Under the pieces are notes generated by a model. That model worked only from the letters and a program-made list of their open reading frames with translations, did not search any database and was not told the origin of the DNA. Shown one piece after another: positions 49,700 to 60,385 of a stretch of 64,000 nucleotides of DNA (position 1 is its first letter; the number at the start of each line of letters is the position of its first letter). Position numbers and translations under genes: made by a program. The stretch covers positions 3,005,501 through 3,069,500 of the forward strand of contig CM076277.1 of NCBI GenBank assembly GCA_038380795.1, in the 5' to 3' direction. This DNA comes from Pyrocephalus nanus. Lineage: Eukaryota; Chordata; Aves; Passeriformes; Tyrannidae.

Positions 49700-50114
49700 T
49701 TGAGGGGGAGCCCTGTGAGGAGCAACTGAGGGCACTTGGTGTGCTCAGCTGGAGAAGAGGCTGATGGGAGACCTCATTGCAGTTCCAACTCCCTCATGAG
49801 GGGCAGAGGAGGGGCAAGCACTGAGCTCTGCTCTGGGGGGACCAGGGACAGCACCCAGGGAATGGCTGGAGCTGTGTCAGGGCAGGGTCAGGTTGGATCT
49901 CAGGGAAAGGTTCTTCCCCCAGAGGGTGGTTGGCACTGAACAGGCTCCCCAGGGCAGTGGGCACAGCCCCAAGGCTGCCAGAGCTCCAGGAGGGTTTGGA
50001 TGATCCTCTGGGGCACAGGGTGTGGCTCTTGGGGATGGGCCTGTGGAGAGCCAGGAGTTGGACTGGATGATCCTTGTGGGTCCCTTCTGACTTGGCATAT
50101 TCTGTGATTCTGTA
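49700..50114 (+). mobile_element. CR1 J-like LINE 3'-end fragment (about 415 bp)
   Basis: Sense copy: GAGCCCTGTGAGGAGCAACTG, GCTCAGCTGGAGAAGAGGCT, GGTTCTTCCCCCAGAGGGTG, GGGCACAGCCCCAAGGCTGC. It ends AGTTGGACTGGATGATCC, TCTGTGATTCTGTA. Same subfamily block as the copy at 31811-32040, but in the opposite orientation. Confidence 0.92.
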
Positions 50115-51501
50115 GTTTTGATTGAAAGTGTGTTCATCTGTCTGTCTGTCACCTCCCTGAACACATAACCTGCTGCAGCATTTTAGCAACCCTCCCCCCC
50201 AGCAAACAAGTGGGGTATGATTAAATCCTTGATGAAGGAGCTGGGGAGCAGGGGGGGTTTGATACCACTAAATAAAGCACCTGGAGATCAAACACCCCAC
50301 CACTGCCTGGGGGGAAAAGGCTGCCCATGCCTATTCCCAGTGGCAGGCAGGGAGGCAACAGCATTCTCATTTGCAAGTGGCAGATTTACCAAAACACGGG
50401 GAATTTGCCCCATTCCCTGTGGAAGACGCTGGTGGGGCAAATCAGCCTAGTTGAACTGCAAATGTGAAGGTGGATTTTACAACCTGTGCTGATTTTATGA
50501 TTAATTTCTGTCCATTAACTCACCCCAGGGGCTGATTGACATCCCTGCCACTGTTGCCACGGTCTTGGAGCATCAGAGAGCCAAAGCTGCAGCAGGCAGT
50601 GAGGACTGGGCTTTAATGTGTGACTTTTGCCTTTCCAAAGTTATTTTGGCTCCAGGGTGCTGCTTTTTTCCCCACCAGTTTCTTGTCCTTTGATAAAATG
50701 ATCCTGCCCTGATAACACATGATCTGCCATGCAGTAGCATAAGCATTTTCCCACTATGAGAGCCCAGCTGATTGTGGTTATCTTACAGGGATCTTGTAAG
50801 AGAAAAGCCTTCATGAGATGGGGGAAAAACTTTGTAGGGACTAATTATGTCCCAAAGAAAACAGAAAGTGCTCTCAAGTTAAAGGACTCAGAGATCCCAG
50901 TGATTTTAAAGCCAGATAATGCCATTTCACTACATTTCCTTCATAGTGAAGGATGAATCAATTTTTTGAATACATATTGCCTATCTAAATCTATTACTAT
51001 CTAGATTAAAACCTATCTAGATTAATATCTAGGTAGATAGGAAAACCTATTTTATTTCCCTTCCATCCCATCCCTTGCAGGGTTTCACGGGGCTCAGTCC
51101 TGCAGGGCAGGGTTGGTGCCATCCTCCTCCATAAATTCCCAGGGGAGACTGAGCAGAGAAGACTCTCCCTGGTGCTGAAGGCTAAGGATTGTCAGGGCAT
51201 CCAACAGCCTGAGATGCTACCTGGATCCCCACAGTTTGGGAATGTTGTCCCAGGGACTACACATGAGCTCTCAAAGTATTTTACTTTGCTTCAGAAGGGA
51301 TCACTCTAATTAACACAAGTAGCAAAGCTCCTCACAGCACTCTATAAATAGACTGGTGGGTTCTGACACAGCTCCTGGCTATGCCAAGAAATGAGACTAA
51401 TAATAGCTGCTTAACGATGAAGTTCAGGGGGTTGGAGAAATTAGGGAGAGAAAATGCCAGGATGGGCTCAACCCTGCCATGGAAATCAGCTGGGCAAGCA
51501 T
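50115..51501. other. Intergenic sequence, nothing recognised
   Basis: Includes a degenerate (ATCT)/(AGAT)-like stretch at about 50980-51045. No exon is seen. Confidence 0.5.
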
Positions 51502-51697
51502 GGAATCATAGACTCCTAGAATGCTTTGGGTTGGAAGGGACCTTAAAGCTCATCCAGTTCCACCCCTTGCCATGGGCAGGGACACCTTCCACTAGCCCAG
51601 GTTGCTCCAAGCCCTGTCCAGCCTGGCCTTGGACACTTCCAGGGATGGGGCATCCACAGTTTCTCTGGGCACCCTGTGCCAGGGCCTGCCCACCCCC
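51502..51697 (-). mobile_element. CR1 LINE 3'-end fragment
   Basis: Starts GGAATCATAGACTCCTAGAA then TGCTTTGGGTTGGAAGGGAC, GCCATGGGCAGGGACACC, and ends near TGCCAGGGCCTGCCCACC. Antisense and 5'-truncated; relatively well preserved, so probably younger. Confidence 0.93.
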
Positions 51698-54139
51698 TGC
51701 AGCATCCAAACAGGTGGCCAAGGAAGTGCTGCTGGAGGGAACAGCTCAGCACGGGGGCCCCATCGCTGCCACTCTGGCAGCTCCTGCTCCTGAAGACAGT
51801 TTGGAGACAATGGAGACAAGCAATGCTTTTTTCGGCTAAAAAGCAGAGATTTCTCCCGGAGCCAGGGTCAGGGTCAGGGCCCTGGCAGCACCCCCAGTCC
51901 TGCACCTCAGCCTCTCATGCTCCCCAGCCCCTTCCCCTCCCACCGCTCCTGCTGCCAGGGAGAAACTCCCAGCTGGGCTTTTGTCACCGACGCACGCGTG
52001 TTTCTGCAGGAAGTTTCTATTTCTGTGAGCAGCAATTTTTCAAGCAACTCCTCCCCCCGCCTGCTCCTCTTCAGCAGGAGCCCTGACGAACGCCGCTGGC
52101 ATTCCTGGAAGCTGCGACTCACTCCTGCGTGCCAGCCCCGGACAGAGCCTCCATCCCCCGCCCTCCCATCCCACAGCCTGTCCTGCAGCTCCACGTCATG
52201 GGAATTTCGCTCACGGTGTATCTTGCAGAGGGTCAAATGGAGCCGGGACCGCTCCACGTGCCCGGCTCCCGGTGCTCACCGTTTGCCCTGGGACAGGAAG
52301 GGGCTCCGAAGAGGGGAAGGAGCCTGGGAGAGCCAAGCCTGCTTGAAAGTCCCCAAAACAGCAGAACTTCTGCCTGGGGAGCACCAAGACCCCCAGGAAC
52401 GTCCTGGCATGTCCTGCTGGCCACAGTTCTCCAGACCCAGCTGTGCAGAGGAGCCAGCAGATGATTTTTGTCTCTGATAAAACCCGAAGTGCTGGAGCCA
52501 AGTCCCCCAGTACTGTAGCAGTCTCCAGCTCCATTGTTCCCCTCCTGATGTACCCCTTGCTTGGGTGAGCCTCCCAGTTTGGGACCAGGGACTTTAAGGG
52601 CACTCTGGACCCACTATTTCCATCAGAAGACACCACTTGCAATACTTGCCCTTGGATCTCTATCCAGCATAGTTAATGATGCAATTGTCATGGGAATATT
52701 AATTTCTGAAGAAGGGGGGTTGCAGGGGGTCCAAGGCAGAGGCAGGGACTGTGGGATGAGCTCTTTACTATGAATCACTGCTCATCTTTCTCACTGCACC
52801 CACAGAGTGTGGCTTTTTCCCCAAGGGAGGTGAAGTCATTGAGTGCTGTGCCCTGGCTCCAAGGACCATGGTGATTTCTCCATCCCAGCAAGTGGGACAG
52901 GGAAAGGCACTGACACCATCTGGATGGCTTCCATGCATCCAGGCCATGCTTCTCAGCATCTGTGCTGCCGGGCACAGAGCTGAAATGAAAGCAAACAACC
53001 CGAAGGGTGCTGTTCTGCTGCTCTAAAAGCAGTATTTAGCATTCCCACTTCTGTTTCAGATGGAAATGTGGCCTTAGAGGCTGGAATTATCAAAAGCAGC
53101 CCTGGGAAGGAAAAACAGCTGGACAAACTGCTGACTGCAGCTGCCTGGCTGGCAAATAAAGTGAGTGCTCCCAGAGCGAGTGGCACAGGGGGAATGAGCT
53201 GTCTGCACTCAAGGACCAACAGACCTAATTCCATTTGCTGTACATGAACCCAGTGGCACAAGGAGCTGGAAGGCGGATGGACAGTCCCACGGGGTGTGCA
53301 GGGGATGGGATCACAGGGGAGTATCTCTGGGGTGCTGTAGGACTGCTTGCTACAGCGAGCAGCATTGTACTGCAAAGAGTCATTTGAGCCAAACCTCGGA
53401 CCTTTCAGCAAAAAGAAAATCAGGAATATGTAAACCGTCTGTTCTGTAAAGAAATAACCTTCAGGGTTTCCTCTGCTGCAACCTCAAGAAATTCCACAGC
53501 TGTTGCTGCGTGGGAGGCAGCCCGGGGAGCATTTTCCCCCTCTGCATGAGGCTGATGCTCAGGGCTGGCTGCAGACCCTGGCTGGGCAGGGCTGTGTGGA
53601 GCAGCACACGCTGCAGCCCCCCTGCCCCACGCACCCAGAGCCCCTCGCTCCGTCCCCTTCCTGGTCTGCTGTAAATGTTACTGAATACTAACAAATCTTT
53701 GTGTTTTCCAGAGGGTCTGAGACCTCAGTAGCCCCATCCTGGAGGCCTCTGGAGCTGCTTGAAGCACTCTGCAAGGGGCAGAGGGGATGTGCCAAGAGGC
53801 ATTTGCTACTCCTGGAGGTTATTTTCTACTCCTAATTAATGCAGAAAAAATGCGGGTCTGCCAAGGGAGTAAAAATATTCCTGTTTTCAAGACTCTGGAC
53901 AAGCAAAGGAAAAGCAACGCAGACTCTTCTGAGTGTCTGCAGGCACCATCTCCCTGTGCCTGGCTCCTGTTTAACACCCACTGGGACTGCTGGGAGGTTC
54001 CTGCCCTGGCTGTGGCTGCTGGGGACACATAAAGGGCTGAGCCACAGCCCCTGCCCGGCTCCTGCTGCTCCTCCTGTGACACAGCCCAGCATGGAGAGCC
54101 CCACCACAGGGACACAGGGACCCCCAGAACGTCCAGGGC
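51698..54139. other. Intergenic sequence upstream of SNTA1, nothing recognised
   Basis: No exon or transposon is recognised. Confidence 0.5.
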
Positions 54140-54600
54140 CAGATGTGGGACAAGCAACAGAGCACTGGGGGCCTGTGTCTCTCCCTGTGTCCCATCCTGG
54201 GCCAGAGCAGGGAGCACTGGGAAGCGCTGGGGAGTACTGGGGCCCTGTGTCAGGCCAGAACAAGGAGCACTGGGGAGCTGTGCCACCCCTCCTGGTGCCC
54301 TGGCCCACACTGGAGTAGGGAAAACCAGGCCCTGCCAGTGCCCCATCCCAGGATGTCTCCCCATGCCCCACCCATCCAGAGCGAGGAGCACTGGAGGGCT
54401 ATGTCTCTCCTGTTGCCCCATCCCAGGCTGGAATAGGGAGCACTGGATCCCTCCCAGTGCCCTGTCCCGGGCCGGTGTGGGGAGCACTGGGGAGCAGTGG
54501 TGAGCACTGAGGTGCACCCCGGTATTCCATCCCAGGGCAGAACGGGCAGGGGCTGGAGTCCCAGTCCCTCCCAGTGCCCCGTGCTGGTCCGGAGTCCTTG
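54140..54600. repeat. Degenerate tandem repeat upstream of SNTA1
   Basis: Irregular units of roughly 50-80 bases, each containing GGAGCACTGG followed by GGAGC or a variant, and CCCAGTGCCCCATCCCAGG-like joints. At least six GAGCACTGG cores occur at about 54155, 54210, 54265, 54386, 54440 and 54481. It is far more diverged than the adjacent GC-box array. Confidence 0.75.
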
Positions 54601-54603
54601 CGG

Positions 54604-55110
54604 GGGTGAGCGGGGCGGTGCGGGCTGTACGGGGTAGTGCAGGGCGGTGCGGGGCTGAGCGGGCGATGCAGAGTGTGAGCGGGGCGGTGCGGGGGGTGAG
54701 CGGGGCGGTGCGAGGTGTGAGCGGCCGTGAGCGGGCGGTGCGGGTGTAAGCGGGGCGGTGCAGGGTGGACGGGGCGGTGCGGGGGTGAGCGGGGCGGTAC
54801 GGGGTGTGAGCGGGGGTACACGGGGCGGTGCGGGGCTGAGCGGGGCGGTGCGGGGCTGAGCGGGGCGGTGCAGGGTGTGAGCGGGGAGGTGCAGGGTGTG
54901 AGAGGGGCTGAGCGGGGCGGTGCGGGTGTGAGCAGGGCGGTGCGGGAGTGAGCGGGGGGGAGCAGGGTGTGAGCGGGGGTGCACGGGGCGGTGCGGAGGG
55001 CTGAGCGGGGCGGTGCGGGAGTGAGCGGTGCGGTGCAGGGTGTGAGTGGGGGTGCACGGGGCGGTGCGGGGGGCTGAGCGGGGCGGTGCGGGGCGCGGAG
55101 CGGAGCGGCG
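54604..55110. repeat. GC-box minisatellite at the SNTA1 promoter
   Basis: About 500 bases of tandem units of roughly 20-38 bases built from GAGCGGGGCGGTGCGGGG with short joints (TGTGAGCG, CTGAGCG, TGCACG). I count about fourteen GGGGCGG hexamer-plus-G motifs, the core Sp/KLF GC box, all in the same orientation. The array runs to within about 10 bases of the SNTA1 start codon region, so it must contain or abut the core promoter. Minus-strand open frames of 345-412 codons here (HRPAQPRTAP-type repeats) are artefacts. Confidence 0.93.
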
Positions 55111-55116
55111 GGCGCG

Positions 55117-55127
55117 AAGATGGCGGC
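55117..55127 (+). promoter_or_regulatory. SNTA1: YY1-type motif over the SNTA1 start codon
   Basis: AAGATGGCGGC matches the known long YY1 motif and includes the ATG at 55120. It also gives A at -3 and G at +4, a strong initiation context. YY1 binding is inferred from the motif. Confidence 0.55.
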
Positions 55128-55387
55128 GGGCCGGCGCGCCCCCCGCACCGGGCTGCTGGAGCTGCGCGGCCCCGGCGGGCAGTGGCTCCGCGTCCTGCTC
55201 ACCCTGGCCGAGGACGTGCTGGGGGTCAGCCCTGCCGATGGCCCCGGCCCCGGCCCCGAGGCCCCGGCGGCAGCGCAGCTGAACGGCGGCGAGCCGGGCT
55301 CCGCCGCGCCCGAGGCGCTCGCCAACATCAGGAGGACCGTGCGCGTCGTCAAGCAGGACGTAGGGGGGCTCGGCATCAGCATCAAAG
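55120..55387 (+). CDS. SNTA1: SNTA1 coding exon 1 (alpha-1-syntrophin, residues 1-89)
   Basis: Alpha-1-syntrophin is a cytoplasmic membrane-associated adaptor. It binds dystrophin and utrophin through its PH2/SU region, and nNOS, aquaporin-4 and sodium channels through its PDZ domain, mainly in muscle and brain. The exon encodes [16 protein letters not shown] (human alpha starts [16 protein letters not shown]), then the first half of the split PH1 domain ([20 protein letters not shown], residues 22-41). A Gly/Pro/Ala-rich linker with AQLNG follows, then the PDZ entry [16 protein letters not shown] (74-89) with the carboxylate-binding GLGI at 83-86. The N-terminus and linker separate it from beta-syntrophins. 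It ends in phase 1 at the donor GTGAGG (55388). The linker is shorter than in human; no break is seen. Confidence 0.95.
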
Positions 55388-57691
55388 GTGAGGCCGGCAT
55401 GGGGAGGGTCTCGGGGCGGCGGGGACGGGGAGGCACCGGTACCGCGACCTGTTGCTGCCGCCGCTCCGCGGCTCGCTCGGGGCTGGGGTCGAGGTCCTCA
55501 CACCCCCCCAGCCTCTGCGCGGGGTGAGGAGGGGGACCCGTGGCACTGAAGGGACCCCCCTACGAAGAGAGACATGTGTCGGGGTGCAGGGGGAGCGGCC
55601 GGCCCTGCCCGCTGTGCCCTGGCCGGAGTGGTGGTCCCCGACGTTTGGGGGCTGGAGGGGACGGATTCCCACTGACCCCCCGTGCCCATGGGTAGGGTGC
55701 GGTCTCAGGAGGCAGGTGGGACGCAGAGGGCACCCAGTTATACAAAAGCTGCCCTTTTGCAGCCACAGCGTGTCCTTGTCCCCCCGTGTCCCTGCGCTGG
55801 GAAATGCCCTTTAAAACTATCAGATAAACGATGTAAAGCCCTTGGAGACCTCCAGGCTCTGGGAGGGGGTGTTAAACCAACGCACTCGGGCTTGGAGGCG
55901 TCTGCTCCCGGGAAGCCGAGCAGAGGGAAGCCTCCCTGTTATAATCCCTGTTTTCCTTCCCAAGCTGCCTTGGTGGGAACTTCAGGCTGGAAACTTTTTG
56001 GGGCAGGGATGGCGTTCCTGGCGTCCTGCCCGCCTTTGCTTTTCGCGCGGCTCCGAGCGTGGCGGAGAGGAGGACGAAAAGGGCAGCAAAGAGGCAGGAT
56101 CTGTCACGGAGCGTGGCTGCGAGGGGCCGTAACTCCGCTCGGGATCTGTCACGGAGCAGGCAGCGGGCTCGGCAGCCCCAGGGGCAGCAGCAGGGCAGCT
56201 CTCGCCTCCTGACGTGGCTTCTCCTCACAGCTCAGAGGAGACGGACGCAGCCTCCGGCTCCCTCTGAAGTCGGGAGGTTTTGCAATGTGGATGCCTGGGT
56301 GCTGGAACTGGATCGACACTGCTGGCCGTGTCTCCAGGGTGCCCCAGCCTGCCAACCCTTTTGTTTTTTTGGAAGCAAAAACCCCCCTTCGTAACGACCC
56401 TTTGGCTGCCAAGTTACTGCTTGCTCCGTGGCTCTCCCAGGAAAGGAGAAACTACATTTGGTTCAGTCAAGACTTTATTTTTGCAGTGACGTATGTGGAA
56501 AAGAAGTAGTTGCCATCAGAACTGGGCAGTAGAAGCTGTTGTGAGTGGTGGGGCAGCTCTGGTAGGGCAGGACGTCGTTCCTCCTCTCCAGGCTGCTGGC
56601 ACGTCCCTGTTTGTGTTCGTGCCAACCGCGTTTCACCCGGCGATGCTTCCCCGCCAGCCGGGGCGTGGGTGAGGTGTCCTGCCGTGGGGCGTGGTGAGGG
56701 TCTGGGTGCCGTGGGTGCTGGGCTGGCAGGACAGCAGGGAGCTGAGCTAGAGCTGTGCTGGCCGAGGCTCTGGGCCCTGGCAGGATTCTCGGTTCTGGCA
56801 GCTGGGCCGGGAGCCGCTGCCGCAAGGACGGAGCAGCCCCCGCCGGGGCCTCTGACAGCTGATAACCGGAGCCCTCGCAGGGCTTGGCAGGCGGCTGAGC
56901 GAGGAAATGCCTGTGGCACTGGCTGGGAGCAGCCCCGGGGCGGGCAGTGACAACAGGCTGGGCTCAATCTCTTCCTCTGGGGTGAAGATCATCTCTTGGA
57001 GGCTCCTCGGGACAGGCTGTCCTGGGGCACGGAGCACGTCGGGGGCTGCTGATCCCCGGCTGCCGTGGGCAGTATCCGCTGCATCCCTGCTCCCTGGCAC
57101 GGAGGCAGCTTGGATCTCCCGGCGGGTTCAAAAGTTAACTTGCAAATTGATCTCCTGAAGCCGCCGGGAGTTTGAATAGCATTCTTTTAGTCAGGAGAGC
57201 AGCAGGTAAAACAGGGCTCCTGTGCTGAGAGGAGCACACAGCCAGGTTGGTTCACCTCTCCCTGGCTCTTTGGCCTCTCCAAAAACGTTCAGCTGTCTTA
57301 TCTGTTGAGATCATGAAGTCCTTGGAGCAAGGATAGTCTCTCAGCACACATGATTAATAATGCAAATAAAGACATGCTTTCCTGCCAGAATTGATGGGGA
57401 GATGGCCAGGTTTGCGTGCTCGCTCTGTGACTAAACTGTGACCATTCCTAGTGGTTTTGGGAGCAATCAGTTCATCTGCTGTAAAGCCTCGTGGTACTTT
57501 GGCTGCTGTGGTTGGTACAGGTGTCCTGTGGGCATCTGAGGGAATGAACAGGAGGTTGACCCAGCACAACTGAGTGCCAGGAGAAGGGCTCAGCCTCACC
57601 AGGGCCATCTGGTACTGGAGCATCCCCCTCCCCACCTGCTCCTTTGTGACTTCCAACAGCCACAACCGCTTCCTGTCTCTTCTGTTTCAAG
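55388..57691 (+). other. SNTA1: SNTA1 intron 1
   Basis: Bounded by donor GTGAGG at 55388 and acceptor TCTGTTTCAAG ending at 57691, with a pyrimidine-rich tract before it. The first part is CpG-rich and continues the promoter island. No exon or CR1 copy is recognised inside. Confidence 0.9.
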
Positions 57692-57877
57692 GTGGCCGAG
57701 AGAATAAAATGCCCATCTTGATCTCCAAGATCTTTAAGGGGCTGGCAGCGGATCAGACCGAGGCGCTGTACGTGGGGGATGCCATCCTCTCCGTCAACGG
57801 CACCGACCTGTCCGAGGCCACGCACGACGAGGCCGTGCAGGCCTTGAAGAAGACGGGCAAGGAGGTGGTCTTGGAAG
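57692..57877 (+). CDS. SNTA1: SNTA1 coding exon 2 (PDZ domain core, residues 90-151)
   Basis: In frame with exon 1 through a split Gly codon, it reads [20 protein letters not shown] then [17 protein letters not shown] and [20 protein letters not shown]. This is the body of the syntrophin PDZ domain. His134 in THDEAV is at the first position of helix alpha-B, the residue that gives class I ligand preference (Ser/Thr-X-hydrophobic C-termini). The sequence is nearly identical to human alpha-1, with conservative changes only. The exon is 186 bases and ends in phase 1 at donor GTAAGA (57878). The next exon should start by completing Val, then the KYMKDVSPY-type segment; no such exon occurs before the end of the window. 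Confidence 0.97.
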
Positions 57878-60353
57878 GTAAGAGACAAGGGTGCAAGGGG
57901 TGACAAGGGTTCTTCTGTACTGGGATGGCACTGGGGTGGTGTACCAGACGTGTGCCACTGCTCAACGTTCAGCAGCTCCATCTCACTGCTACGGGACTGG
58001 GGGCAGGCAGTGGTGGGAGGTGTGGGACAAGTTTCTGGGGTTTTGGACTCTTGTGTTGCACAGCATCACCCCAAGGTCTGCAGTTCCTGGGGCAATAGAA
58101 AACATTTTCTGCTTTTCCCCTGATTTTAATTTAAACCCACATCCCTGGCTGGGATTTCGATAGTGTGAAAGGGGTGTGCTGGTCCCCTGCCCCTGCTGAG
58201 CAGCTTTGGATTTGCTGGGTGGATTTTGGACAGGCAGGAGGAGAAGGTGGAAGGGGAGGCAGGACCAGCTCAGGGGTGCAGCTGCAGGGGCTGCCCACCT
58301 AGGGGATCCCTGGCAGCTGAACCCCAACTGCAGCACCTCCAGATTTGTCAAATGAGGCTACAAACATCCCAGGGATGCAGCTTTCACCATCCTGGGAGAG
58401 GCTGAACGTGGTCCCCTCGGAATGGGCTCCCTCTTGGTACTGGGTAGCCAGTCCCACTGTCTCCCAGCCCTGCAGGAGCCCCCCAACCCCACTTGAGGAG
58501 TGGGTGAGGGCTAGAGGGTTGTGACCATGGGAGTGCTGAGGGAGAGGTCCTATTCTTTTCCCATTTCACATCACATCTGTTCATGTTTGCCCACCCTCTG
58601 CCAGCTTGGCCAGGCTGGGATGAGCACCCCAGATTTGTCCCTCAGGACAGGACCCTTCCCCTCCCCTCTCTTCCAACCAGCCCGTAGGGTTGCCCTGGTT
58701 AACCATGAGGGGCTTGGCACCAAGATCCCAAAGGGAGGTTTGATCTGGGGGCAGCTCTGTGGGCTTTCCCTGGACAGAGTTCTGCGTGCTCTGCTGCCAG
58801 CAACCACTGTGGCTCCTGCTTTCCTGTGCCTTCCCCAGATTGTCTCAGCTCCAGATTTTCGTTTTTAGCTTCGCTCAGCCCTTTCTGCTGTGGGTTCCTC
58901 CTCTCCTGGGAGCTGTAGGACCACGATTCAGCCCGAGGAATGTGCTGCTCTGCACAGCTGCTGGGAGCAGATAGGGCTGTTAGTGGGATGGTTTTGTTGT
59001 TTTTTTCTGACCAAAGAGAAATACAAGAGCTTCTTTCTTTGTGAGTCTGCAAAATTCCTCCCCGTGGCCGCTGTTCTTGGACCACCCTCTCTTTGTTGTT
59101 TTCTGTCCATCCTTTACTTTGGTGTGGGTTTCCTTTCTGTGAGAGGCCCTGCCAGAGGTGGAGATGAGCTGCCCTTTCTGTAGAGAACAATTTGTCTCCC
59201 TGGACCCCCTCCTCCTCCTCCATCCCCTGGGAATCAGGCACTGCCAGGTTGCTCTCCTGTTAGGCAGGGCCTTTACTGGAGCTCACTTAGCTCAGGTGTG
59301 ACCCACAGGGCTTCTTAATTAATTAAAACTCCCAGCAGGTACCTTGGGAGAAGAGTGAGGTGGGGCTGGCTCCCACCACAGCACTCTGGAGGCTCTGGGA
59401 TAAGTTGGTAGCTGATGCTGTTGGAGTTCTGCACTGTGGTGTCGCTTGGGGTGCTCCAGGCAACAGCTGGAGCAGGAAAGGGGTCCCTGCTGCTCATCTG
59501 ATCACAAATGTTACCTATAAACACGGTGCATCTCCATGCCCTCCCTGTTCTGGGTTTGCTGGCACAGCACAGCCCTTCCCGTGGAGGATGGCTGGGCTGG
59601 CACTGCTCCATGGAGTTGGTGGCCCTGCCTCAGGAAAGGGTGTCCCCTGCCTTGTGCCCGCCATCCTGGTGGCTCTCCAGGAGCTGCTTTGCCAAGCACC
59701 CTGCCCTGGGGAGGGGTGGCAGGGCTGGGGGGGCAGGGGGTGTCCTTAAGGTACCCAAAGGGTGTTAAAGGGGGATTCCCTGCTCTCTTCTCCTGCTTGG
59801 ACTCGCTCTAGAGTTTGGAGAAAAACACCTTAACATCACTTAGACACTTCCTGGTCCCTGCAGGCTGCCAGGTGTGACTCCAGCTTTCCTTGTGGCGCTG
59901 TAAGTATCAAGACAGAGTAGTTTGGCACAGCCAGTGTCTGCTACCTTGCTCCTCCTGGCTGCAGTCATTCCTGGGATTAGGAGTTTTTTGGATAGCTTGT
60001 GAGAGCCACTGTGGCAAGAGAGCTGGCACCTCCTTACAGGGCAGTGAGCTGGGGTGGGACCCTCCAAAGCAGCAGGGTTGGGAGGTGATGCGTTTTAATT
60101 TGAGGATCAGCAGTGGCTCCCCATGCCAGATCTCACCCCAGGCTGCTGAGCTTGGCTTCTGACTCCTGGGTTGTCATTGCTTCCCAGGCGTGAGGACATG
60201 CAGATACCTTTCAGTTAATCCTGCCAAGATTCTTTTTTGGATGTGCCAAACTACTCCCTTGATATTTGCAGGAGGACTGTATTTATATTACATTGTTATT
60301 TCAGGGAGAGTTGCTCTCCCTTGCCTTATTTTTCCCTTGTGTGTTTTTTGTTA

Positions 60354-60385
60354 GTTTTTTTTTTTAATTATTATTTTATTTTCAT
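60354..60385. repeat. T-rich tract
   Basis: T run with ATTATTATTTTATTTT continuation. Confidence 0.8.

Noticed and set aside
53819..55436. Minus-strand open frames of 412, 345 and 244 codons rich in HRPAQPRTAPLTP repeats
   Set aside because: Translation of the GC-box minisatellite antisense to SNTA1 exon 1; the composition is purely repeat-driven.
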